From the NCBI GenBank assembly GCA_013298245.1, contig JAAFHD010000279.1, forward strand, positions 1 to 5,267: a DNA stretch of 5,267 nucleotides, read 5' to 3'. The position numbers were made by a program, and so were the translations under genes. Below the pieces are notes generated by a model. The model did no database searches. It saw nothing but the letters and a program-made list of their open reading frames with translations, and was not told the DNA's origin. This document shows positions 1 through 5,267 of this stretch, piece after piece (position 1 is the first letter of the stretch; each line of letters starts with the position of its first letter). Origin of the DNA: Alphaproteobacteria bacterium. Its GTDB lineage: Bacteria > Pseudomonadota > Alphaproteobacteria > Acetobacterales > Acetobacteraceae.

Positions 1-915
1 CACCCCTCCGCGTTTTCTGGCGTGAATGAGGCGGTGTCGCTGGCCAATACGCGCATCGATTTCAGCTTCACCGGAAGGTCGTCGCATGCGGCGGCCGCGC
101 CGCATTTGGGGCGTTCGGCGCTGGATGCGGTGGAGCTGATGAGCGTGGGCGTGAACTACATGCGCGAACACATGCCATCTGACGCGCGCATCCATTATGC
201 GTATCTGGATGCGGGTGGGGTTGCGCCCAATGTGGTGCAGGGTTTTGCGAAGGTGCGGTATTTGATCCGCGCGCGTGACGTGACGGAGCTGAACCGCCTG
301 GTGACGCGCGTGCGCAAGATCGCCGATGGTGCTGCGCTGATGACCGAATGCAGCGTCACCACGCAGGTGATTTCGGCGGTGTCCAACCTGCTGGCCAACA
401 AGCCGCTGGAGGCGCTGATGCAGTCCAGCCTGGATCGGCTGGGCCCGCCGCCGTTTGACGAAGCGGATCGGGAACTGGCGCGTCAATTTCAGGCGACGCT
501 GACGCCAGAAGACATCAACGCATCCTGGCGCCGCGCGGGCGTTCCCGAACGCGCCGACACGCCGCTGTGTGATGCCGTGATCCCGGCCGATGCGAAGCCT
601 GAAAAGATGGTCGGCAGCACCGATGTGGGCGATGTGTCCTGGAAGGTGCCGACGGTGCAGGCGCGTGGCGCGACCTACGCGATCGGCACGCCGGGCCATT
701 CCTGGCAGCTGACCGCGCAGGGCAAGACGGCGGCGTCGCACAAGGGCCTGGTGCATGTGGCGAAGGTGATGGCGGGCACGGCTGTGGATGCGCTGAAGAA
801 CCCGGGCGTGATCGCGGCGGCGCAAGCCGAGCATGCGGCGAAGATGGCGAAGCAGCCTTACGTGTGCCCGCTGCCGGAAGGCTCGAAGCCGGCGCTGGGG
901 ATGAGCCTGGTGTGA
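1..915 (+). CDS. AbgB-like M20 family amidohydrolase, C-terminal part (5' end outside window)
   Basis: This is the last 304 residues of a zinc-type M20 peptidase/amidohydrolase. It most resembles subunit B of aminobenzoyl-glutamate hydrolase, which cleaves the amide bond of p-aminobenzoyl-glutamate from folate breakdown. The frame is open to base 1, so the start is off the left edge; the GTG at 22 is internal. The family is usually near 480 residues, so about 170 are missing, including the first metal ligands. Visible are an opening His-Pro (residues 1-2), probably a metal-ligand His. The dimerisation-domain signature GRSSHAAAAP follows, with His29. A long ALDAVELM...GVNY helix and the AGGVAPNVVQ segment come next. 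The late catalytic-domain motifs are STDVGDVSW (206-214) and GTPGHSW, whose His233 is the expected last metal ligand. Its TGA stop overlaps the GTG start of the next gene, so the two are probably co-translated. Substrate is uncertain: many homologues act on other N-acyl amino acids. Confidence 0.9.
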   Translation, partial: HPSAFSGVNEAVSLANTRIDFSFTGRSSHAAAAPHLGRSALDAVELMSVGVNYMREHMPSDARIHYAYLDAGGVAPNVVQGFAKVRYLIRARDVTELNRLVTRVRKIADGAALMTECSVTTQVISAVSNLLANKPLEALMQSSLDRLGPPPFDEADRELARQFQATLTPEDINASWRRAGVPERADTPLCDAVIPADAKPEKMVGSTDVGDVSWKVPTVQARGATYAIGTPGHSWQLTAQGKTAASHKGLVHVAKVMAGTAVDALKNPGVIAAAQAEHAAKMAKQPYVCPLPEGSKPALGMSLV

Positions 916-1298
916 TCCTGTTCGGCGCGCGCGTGGCGGCGGGGCCTTTCGCCGCGCTGCCCGCGGGTGCGTTTGGGTTGTGCCTGGACCCGGATGCGGG
1001 CAACCGCGCGGATGCGGCGCTGGTGCTGGATATTTCGGATTTCGGTGTGCCGGATGCGGCCGCGTTGCGCGCCACGTTGGATGCGTTGCGAACAGCGATG
1101 GCGGCCGAACCGGCGCGCCTGTTCTACATCGGCTGCAAGGCGGGGCTGGGCCGCACCGGAACGGTGTTGGGGTGCCTGGCGAAAGAAGCCGGCATCGCGC
1201 GCGCCCTGGAATGGGTGCGCGCGAACCACGATCCGCGCGCGGTGGAAACGCCCGCGCAGGAGGAATTTTTGCGCCGCTGGCCTACACGATCTGGTTGA
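912..1298 (+). CDS. Small cysteine-dependent protein-tyrosine/dual-specificity phosphatase-like protein
   Basis: This 128-residue protein of the cysteine phosphatase superfamily should hydrolyse phosphomonoesters through a cysteinyl-phosphate intermediate, probably in the cytoplasm as no signal peptide or membrane segment is visible. The P-loop is GCKAGLGRTG, with nucleophile Cys75 and Arg81 (CX5R) followed by Thr. The residue before Cys is Gly instead of the His common in eukaryotic enzymes. The upstream DISDFGVPD segment (40-48) sits where the general-acid loop belongs; Asp43 is the likely acid. The tail has AVETPAQEEF (110-119), like the helix after the active site in related enzymes. I chose GTG at 912 because it overlaps the upstream stop as GTGA, with a weak GGGGA (897-901) before it. 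The in-frame ATG at 864 would overlap the hydrolase by 52 nt. The length is that of a lone compact phosphatase domain. Its last 17 nt overlap the convergent dehydrogenase gene. The substrate (protein, lipid or nucleotide) cannot be told. Confidence 0.85.
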   Translation: MILFGARVAAGPFAALPAGAFGLCLDPDAGNRADAALVLDISDFGVPDAAALRATLDALRTAMAAEPARLFYIGCKAGLGRTGTVLGCLAKEAGIARALEWVRANHDPRAVETPAQEEFLRRWPTRSG

Positions 1299-2250
1299 CC
1301 AGCGCGGTTTCCCCACGCCACTGGCGTTCCAGATTTTCCAGCAGGATGTCGATCACGTTGTCCTCATAGGCGCAGGTCTCGCCCGCCGTGTGCGGCGTGA
1401 TGAACACGTTGGGCAGCGACCACAGCGCGCTGTCGGCTGGCAGCGGTTCCTCCACCGTCACATCCAGCGCCGCACCCTTGATACGACCGGCGGCCAAGGC
1501 CGCGATCAGCGCGGGTTCATCGCATACCTTCCCGCGCGCGCAATTCACCAGATACGCATCGGGCTTCATCGCGCCCAAGGTGGTCGCGTTCATCAACCCG
1601 GTCGTCTCCGCAGTCAGCGGGCAGACCAGCACGACGAAATCCGCGCGCGGCAGCAGTGCGGGCAAGGCGCTCGTCGCATGCACTTCATCAGCGCCCTCCG
1701 CCCCCGCGCCCGGGTTCGCGCGCACACCGATCACATGCATGTCGAACGCCTTGGCAATCCGGATCAGGCGCGAGCCGATGCGCCCCATCCCCACCACCAA
1801 CAGCGTCTTCTTCGCCAGTTCATCCTCGCGCCGCGAAAAATCGCTCATCATGCCGCGCCAGATCTTCTTGTGCTGGTTGTCGCGCGCTTCCGGCAGCCGC
1901 CGCGTCATCGCCAGCATCAGGCTGATCGCGTGTTCGGACACCGCGTTGGCGTTCACGCCGGCGGCGCTCGCCAACCGAATACCCGCGGCCTTCAGCACCG
2001 CGCGATCATACTGGTCCGTCCCCGCCGACATGGACTGCACAAACCGCAGCTTCGGTGCCATCGCGGGGATGTCATTGCGCCACATGCCCGACAGGCTCAG
2101 CACATCGATCTGCGGCAGCATCGCGTCCAACTCATCGCGCGTGCGCGCCTGCATGCTGCGCAGCCCGGTGCCGCGCAGCGCCAGGCGTTCCTGGCAGTTG
2201 TAGGCGACATGGGCGAAGCCGATGGTGATTGTCTCGCGCGGTGGCAGCAT
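1282..2250 (-). CDS. D-isomer-specific 2-hydroxyacid dehydrogenase, NAD(P)-binding
   Basis: This 322-residue cytoplasmic dehydrogenase of the D-2-hydroxyacid family interconverts a 2-oxoacid and a D-2-hydroxyacid using NAD(P)H. The split substrate domain holds residues 1 to about 100 and the C-terminal helix; the Rossmann domain lies between. Motifs are GMGRIG (154-159) for the nucleotide, VNCARG with catalytic Arg239, VEEPL with Glu268, and TPHTAG with His287, so the Arg-Glu-His set is complete. The strand after the glycine motif ends in GVRANP: Arg177 lies near the position where NAD-specific members keep an Asp, which hints at NADP use (inference). The length matches the family. I chose ATG at 2250 because AAGGAG lies 7 nt upstream and the family's N-terminus begins here; the frame stays open to 2508 without family-like sequence. 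Candidate substrates include glyoxylate, hydroxypyruvate or other 2-oxoacids; the sequence does not decide. The gene runs tail-to-tail into the phosphatase gene. Confidence 0.95.
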   Translation of the reverse strand: MLPPRETITIGFAHVAYNCQERLALRGTGLRSMQARTRDELDAMLPQIDVLSLSGMWRNDIPAMAPKLRFVQSMSAGTDQYDRAVLKAAGIRLASAAGVNANAVSEHAISLMLAMTRRLPEARDNQHKKIWRGMMSDFSRREDELAKKTLLVVGMGRIGSRLIRIAKAFDMHVIGVRANPGAGAEGADEVHATSALPALLPRADFVVLVCPLTAETTGLMNATTLGAMKPDAYLVNCARGKVCDEPALIAALAAGRIKGAALDVTVEEPLPADSALWSLPNVFITPHTAGETCAYEDNVIDILLENLERQWRGETALVNQIV

Positions 2251-2257
2251 GGCGGGT

Positions 2258-2263
2258 CTCCTT
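2258..2263 (-). promoter_or_regulatory. Shine-Dalgarno site of the D-2-hydroxyacid dehydrogenase
   Basis: Read on the minus strand, the sequence is AAGGAG, 7 nt before ATG at 2250. It is the clearest ribosome binding site in the window and decides the dehydrogenase start over the longer open frame. Its 5' side overlaps the arm of a small inverted repeat. Confidence 0.8.
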
Positions 2264-2282
2264 CGCTGCCACGCTAGCGAAG
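2261..2282 (-). repeat. Short perfect inverted repeat overlapping the dehydrogenase ribosome binding site
   Basis: Arms CTTCGCT (2261-2267) and AGCGAAG (2276-2282) are perfect 7-nt reverse complements around an 8-nt spacer. They lie in the 66-bp gap between the divergent dehydrogenase gene and the small gene at 2317. In the dehydrogenase leader RNA the 3' arm (AGCGAAG) shares bases with the AAGGAG site, so a hairpin could limit ribosome access. As DNA it could be a regulator-binding dyad. No T-run follows, so it is not an intrinsic terminator. The repeat is seen directly; either function is inference, and such a short dyad can arise by chance in GC-rich DNA. Confidence 0.35.
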
Positions 2283-2316
2283 CCGTGCTTGACCCGCCAC
2301 CCGTTCCCCCGCCAGC

Positions 2317-2616
2317 ATGTGTGCGTCCATGGATTCCTCGGTCCTGAAGCTGCCGCGCGGTGATGACGACACCCTCTGGGCCGTGATGGCCAGCCTGGGG
2401 CGGCAGCACCGCATCGCCGAGGTTTTCCGCAACCGCGATGCCGCGCAGAACGACATGGCCTGGCGCGCCGAACAGGTTCGCAGCTACGCGGATTTTCTGC
2501 GCCGCCAAGGCCAGCCGGTGCCGAACTACAGCGTGGCCGCGATCCGCCGCGCGGATTTGCCGCGGCAGTGGCGGCCCTTACCGGCCTTGGGTTTTCTGCG
2601 CGGGCAGTTCATTTGA
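2317..2616 (+). CDS. Hypothetical small protein, family not recognised
   Basis: This 99-residue frame encodes a charged, soluble-looking protein without signal peptide, membrane segment, cysteine motif or any domain I recognise; it would be 95 residues if ATG at 2329 is used. Support for coding comes from third positions: about 83 of 99 codons end in G or C. The frame also fills the space between neighbours almost exactly. The middle (about 28-62) is rich in Arg, Gln, Ala and Asp and looks helical (QHRIAEVFRNRD, AWRAEQVRSYADFLRRQG). The tail is Pro/Arg/Trp-rich (LPRQWRPLPALGFLRG). An in-frame TGA at 2290-2292 limits the start to 2317 or 2329; neither has a good Shine-Dalgarno sequence. It is divergent from the dehydrogenase and its stop at 2614-2616 touches the stop of the histidine kinase gene. 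It is probably real but could be a chance frame. Confidence 0.65.
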   Translation: MCASMDSSVLKLPRGDDDTLWAVMASLGRQHRIAEVFRNRDAAQNDMAWRAEQVRSYADFLRRQGQPVPNYSVAAIRRADLPRQWRPLPALGFLRGQFI

Positions 2617-3984
2617 TCAGGCGGTGACCACGCGCCCCGGCAGTTCCAGCCGCGCCAGCATACCACCCAGGCGTTGCCCGCGTTCCAACGCCAAGGTTCC
2701 AGCGTAAAGTGCTGCCAGGTCGGTCACGATCGCAAGGCCCAAGCCGCTGCCGGGTGCCGCTTCATCCAGCCGCACGCCGCGTGTCAGCGCCGCGCCATCC
2801 TGACCTTCCGCCAGTCCCGGCCCGTCATCCTCGACTTCAATGATCACCACGCCGCGTTGCGCGCGCACGCGCACCTCCACGCGGGACTTCGCCCATTTGC
2901 AGGCGTTCTCCATCAGGTTGCCCAGCATCTCCGTCAGGTCCTGGCTGTCGGCGCGCACGCGCGCGGCCGCCTGACCCTTGGTGCTGACGTCGATGCCGCG
3001 CGTGCCGAACAATCGGCGCAAGGCGGTGGCCAGCGTTTCGGCCGCCACCAGCGGCGAGGCTTCCGTGCCCGCGCCACCCGCCAAGGCCCCCGCGCGTGCG
3101 CGGCGCAGATGGTGCTGCACCAGGCGTTCCAGCGTGGCGGTCTGGGCGCGCGCGGCAGCCAGATCCTCGCGTTCCAGCGCGTTGCGCAGCACCGCGATCG
3201 GCGTCTTCAACGCATGCGCCAGGTTGCCGACATGGGTGCGCGCGCGGTCCAGGGTTTCGCGATTCTGGTCGATCAGCGCTTCGATCTCATTGACCAGCGG
3301 TGCGAGTTCCGCGGGTGCTGTCACGTCCACATGTTCGCGCGTGCCGGCGCGCACTTCGGCCACTTCTTCCTGCGTGCGTTTCAGCGGTGCCAGCGCCCAG
3401 ACAACCAGCACGGCAACCGCGCCGACCAGCGCGGCACCCAGGCCCAGGAAGGCCAGGATCAACCCTTGTCGCAGGCGCTGGATTTCCTCATCCGTCGGCA
3501 CGCGCGTGACCGCCACTTGCACCGTCACGGTCTGGAATCGCGGCGTGCCGAAGCGCGCTTCGAGTTGCACATGGCGTTCGAGCAATCGCAGTGGTTCGGC
3601 GCGTGGTCCGATGATGTCCTCGTTGCGCGCCGGGCCGTCGGGGCGGGCTGCGGGCAGGCGCTGGTCCCACAGCGAACGCGATGTGGTGACGATGCCGCCG
3701 GGGCCGGTCATCTGCCAGTAGTGGCCGGATAGCGGGCGGTCGAATTCCGGTTCGGAAACCGGGCGCGCCAGGATGGGGCCGCGCACCGGGTCCAGCGCCG
3801 CGGCCGCGATGATCGCGTCCAGCAGGGAGACCATGCGTTGGTCCGCCGCTTCCTCGATCTGTTCGGCGGCCATGCGCAGCACGAAGAAGCCGGTGACACC
3901 AAGGCCCAGCGCCACCCACAGTGCCACCGTGAAGGCCAGCCGGCGCGTGATCGAGCCGCGCACGACGATGGCCTGCGCCGTCAT
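2617..3984 (-). CDS. Two-component sensor histidine kinase, PhoQ-like
   Basis: This 455-residue inner-membrane sensor should autophosphorylate on His and pass phosphate to the regulator encoded just upstream. Order: a short cytoplasmic N-terminus and TM1 (about 16-37). A periplasmic sensor stretch follows (about 40-173), containing GHYWQMTGPGG (87-97), then TM2 (about 174-199, GLILAFLGLGAALVGAV). Then come a HAMP-like linker (about 200-250) and a dimerisation domain with LAHALKTP, phospho-acceptor His257. The ATPase domain has NLMENA (N-box, Asn360), EDDGPG (G1, 385-390) and GSGLGLAIV (G2, 412-420). All catalytic boxes are present and the length is normal. ATG at 3984-3982 overlaps the regulator's TGA as ATGA with no strong ribosome binding site, which points to translational coupling. 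PhoQ-type relatives sense divalent cations, antimicrobial peptides or envelope stress, but the periplasmic part here does not identify the signal. Its stop abuts the convergent small gene. Confidence 0.95.
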   Translation of the reverse strand: MTAQAIVVRGSITRRLAFTVALWVALGLGVTGFFVLRMAAEQIEEAADQRMVSLLDAIIAAAALDPVRGPILARPVSEPEFDRPLSGHYWQMTGPGGIVTTSRSLWDQRLPAARPDGPARNEDIIGPRAEPLRLLERHVQLEARFGTPRFQTVTVQVAVTRVPTDEEIQRLRQGLILAFLGLGAALVGAVAVLVVWALAPLKRTQEEVAEVRAGTREHVDVTAPAELAPLVNEIEALIDQNRETLDRARTHVGNLAHALKTPIAVLRNALEREDLAAARAQTATLERLVQHHLRRARAGALAGGAGTEASPLVAAETLATALRRLFGTRGIDVSTKGQAAARVRADSQDLTEMLGNLMENACKWAKSRVEVRVRAQRGVVIIEVEDDGPGLAEGQDGAALTRGVRLDEAAPGSGLGLAIVTDLAALYAGTLALERGQRLGGMLARLELPGRVVTA

Positions 3985-4643
3985 CCCGGCGGCACCATGC
4001 GATAGCCCTGGCCGCGGATGGTCTCGATCAGCCCGTCACCCAGCTTGCGGCGGATGCGGCCGGCGATGACTTCGAGCGTGTTCGAATCACGGTCGAAATC
4101 CTGGGCGTAGAGGTGTTCGGTCAATTCGGTTTTCGACACCGGGCGGCCGGCGTTCAGCGCCAGATAGGCCAGCATGCCGTATTCCATCGCGGTGACGCGT
4201 ATGGGCGCGCCGGCGCGCGTGACGGTGCGCGCGGCGGTGTCCACGCGCACCTCGCCGAAGACCAGTTCGGGCTTGGCCACGCCCACGGCGCGGCGGATCA
4301 GCGCGTTCAGCCGCGCGATCAATTCCGCCATGATGAAAGGCTTGGCCAGGTAGTCATCGGCGCCGGCGTTCAGGCCCGCGACCTTCTCGGTCCAGCTGTC
4401 ACGCGCGGTCAGCAGAATCACCGGCATGGCGCGGTCCGCCTCGCGCCAGCGGCGCAGCACCGACAGGCCATCCAGGCGCGGCAGCCCGAGGTCCAGCACG
4501 ACCGCATCGTACGGTTCCGTGTTGCCCAGGTGCAGCGCTTCTTCGCCATCCATCGCCAGGTCCACAGCGAAGCCTGCTTCGGCCAGGGATTGGCGAAGCT
4601 GTTGCGAAAGATCGGGGCTGTCTTCGACGACAAGCAGGCGCAT
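3981..4643 (-). CDS. Two-component response regulator, OmpR/PhoP family
   Basis: This 220-residue cytoplasmic DNA-binding regulator is the evident partner of the kinase encoded directly downstream. The receiver domain (1 to about 118) has acidic pocket Glu7-Asp8, phospho-acceptor Asp51 in VVLDLGLP, Thr79 in LLTA and Lys101 in LAKPF, so all switch residues are present. A winged-helix output domain (about 126-218) carries the FGEVRVD start, VTAMEYGMLAYL, the recognition-helix region SNTLEVIAGRIRRKLG (187-202) and the wing IRGQGYRM (209-216). The length is typical. ATG at 4643 lies 9 nt after the methyltransferase stop. Only a weak AGG, overlapping that stop, precedes it, so expression probably depends on the upstream gene's transcript or a promoter inside it. 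Phosphorylation should promote dimerisation on direct-repeat promoter sites; no obvious site is seen here because there is no intergenic DNA nearby. Confidence 0.96.
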   Translation of the reverse strand: MRLLVVEDSPDLSQQLRQSLAEAGFAVDLAMDGEEALHLGNTEPYDAVVLDLGLPRLDGLSVLRRWREADRAMPVILLTARDSWTEKVAGLNAGADDYLAKPFIMAELIARLNALIRRAVGVAKPELVFGEVRVDTAARTVTRAGAPIRVTAMEYGMLAYLALNAGRPVSKTELTEHLYAQDFDRDSNTLEVIAGRIRRKLGDGLIETIRGQGYRMVPPG

Positions 4644-4652
4644 GTGCGAAGC

Positions 4653-5267
4653 CTAGACCGGATTGCGCCGCGCGCGCATGGCGAAAAAGCCATCCATGCC
4701 GCCGAGGTCGGACCACATGTCGGGCCGCGTGCGCAACGCGCCGTTGGTGGCGGGCAGGCCGGGCAATTCATCGTCCCGCACGGGGTCCAGCACCAGGCCA
4801 TCGGGCAGGCGCGAGAGATGCGCTTCGCCTTCTTCCGCCTGCAGGGAGCAGGTGGCGAAGACCAGGCGGCCGCCTGGCGCCAGCAGGCGCGCGGCGGCGG
4901 CCAGCAGCGCGGTTTGTGTCGCGACGTGGCGCGGGATGTCGGTGGCGCGCTTGAGGTGCAGCGCGTCGGGGTGGCGGCGGATGGTGCCGGTGGCGCTGCA
5001 TGGCGCGTCCAGCAGCACGGCGTCGAACAGCGCGTCGGGGCGCCATTGCGTGGCGTCGGCGATGATGATTTCGGCAGGCAGTTTCAGGCGGGCGAGGTTT
5101 TCGCGCAGGCGTTCGGCGCGCTTCTGGTCGCGTTCCACGGCAGTGACCTGCGCGCCGGCGGCGGCGAGTTGCGCGGTCTTGCCGCCGGGTGCGGCGCAGA
5201 GGTCCAGCACGCGCTCGCCGGCGCGCGCGGCCAGCATGCGGGCGGGCAGGGCGGCGGCGGCGTCCTG
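4653..5267 (-). CDS. RsmB/NOP2-family RNA (cytosine-5) methyltransferase, C-terminal half (5' end outside window)
   Basis: These are the last 204 residues of a SAM-dependent enzyme that makes 5-methylcytosine in RNA, most likely 16S rRNA (RsmB type, position 967 in E. coli). The frame is open to base 5267 and starts with QDAAAALPAR, which normally precedes the SAM domain. The ATG at 5237 is therefore internal and the true start lies off the right edge. Motifs, numbered from the edge, are DLCAAPGGKT (22-31, SAM loop), AVERD (acidic ribose contact, Glu45), ADATQW (Asp71), DAPCSATG (motif IV, Cys90, product release) and FATCSLQ (motif VI, Cys140, the attacking nucleophile). Both cysteines of the two-Cys mechanism are kept. 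RsmB is about 430 residues, so the missing half would hold the NusB-like N-terminal region. Other NOP2/Sun members such as RsmF cannot be ruled out without it. It is the first visible gene of the leftward cluster with the two-component system. Confidence 0.92.
   Translation of the reverse strand, partial: QDAAAALPARMLAARAGERVLDLCAAPGGKTAQLAAAGAQVTAVERDQKRAERLRENLARLKLPAEIIIADATQWRPDALFDAVLLDAPCSATGTIRRHPDALHLKRATDIPRHVATQTALLAAAARLLAPGGRLVFATCSLQAEEGEAHLSRLPDGLVLDPVRDDELPGLPATNGALRTRPDMWSDLGGMDGFFAMRARRNPV

Noticed and set aside
864..911. Earlier ATG start at 864 for the phosphatase
   Set aside because: It would overlap the hydrolase by 52 nt; the GTG at 912 gives the usual 4-nt coupling overlap and leaves a complete phosphatase domain.
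967..2277. A 436-codon open frame on the plus strand covering the phosphatase and the dehydrogenase
   Set aside because: It lies antisense to the dehydrogenase, whose catalytic motifs are all intact, and its product is a His/Arg/Gln-rich sequence typical of a shadow frame in GC-rich DNA.
2251..2508. N-terminal extension of the dehydrogenase by 86 residues to ATG at 2508
   Set aside because: The added residues do not resemble the family, they lie opposite the small gene at 2317, and ATG at 2250 has a strong, well-spaced ribosome binding site.
2558..2567. Perfect palindrome TGCCGCGGCA near the end of the small gene
   Set aside because: It is short, lies inside coding sequence and has no T-run, so it is not an intrinsic terminator; such palindromes are common in GC-rich DNA.
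2674..3732. A 352-codon open frame on the plus strand
   Set aside because: It is antisense to the histidine kinase, has no recognisable motif, and is Arg/Gln/His/Ala-rich as expected of a shadow frame.
4418..4801. Overlapping minus-strand frames across the regulator/methyltransferase junction
   Set aside because: They are Arg/Cys/Ala/Trp-rich shadows in other frames of two genes with intact motifs.
4653..5237. Complete 194-residue methyltransferase starting at ATG 5237
   Set aside because: The frame continues to the window edge with QDAAAALPAR, a segment that normally precedes the SAM motif in RsmB proteins, so the gene is cut by the window rather than short.

Overview
The window comes from a GC-rich bacterial chromosome. 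Codons end mostly in G or C and intergenic space is minimal. Protein character (PhoQ-like kinase with an H-box of the LAHALKTP type, AbgB-like hydrolase, RsmB-type methyltransferase) suggests an alphaproteobacterium, plausibly Acetobacteraceae/Rhodospirillales. That placement is an inference from style, not from a marker gene. I see no mobile element, CRISPR array, tRNA, rRNA or other sign of an accessory region.

Left part, rightward: the 3' part of an AbgB-like M20 amidohydrolase (1-915, open at the left edge) overlaps by 4 nt (GTGA) a small cysteine-dependent phosphatase with a CX5R loop (912-1298). The phosphatase ends inside the tail of a leftward D-2-hydroxyacid dehydrogenase (1282-2250), giving a 17-nt tail-to-tail overlap.

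Middle: the dehydrogenase has a clear Shine-Dalgarno sequence at 2258-2263. The only real gap in the window (2251-2316, 66 bp) separates it from a divergent, unrecognised small gene (2317-2616). That gene's stop codon directly abuts the stop codon of the next leftward gene.

Right part, leftward: an apparent operon reads an RsmB/NOP2-family rRNA cytosine methyltransferase (4653 to beyond the right edge), then an OmpR/PhoP-family response regulator (3981-4643, 9 nt downstream), then its sensor histidine kinase (2617-3984, ATGA overlap). The last two form a complete membrane two-component system, with its signal and regulon unknown.

Overall this is a tightly packed, mostly ordinary housekeeping or metabolic region. 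The items most worth a second look are the phosphatase coupled to a hydrolase, the small orphan gene, and a possible hairpin touching the dehydrogenase ribosome binding site. I found no convincing evidence of a new multi-gene system.
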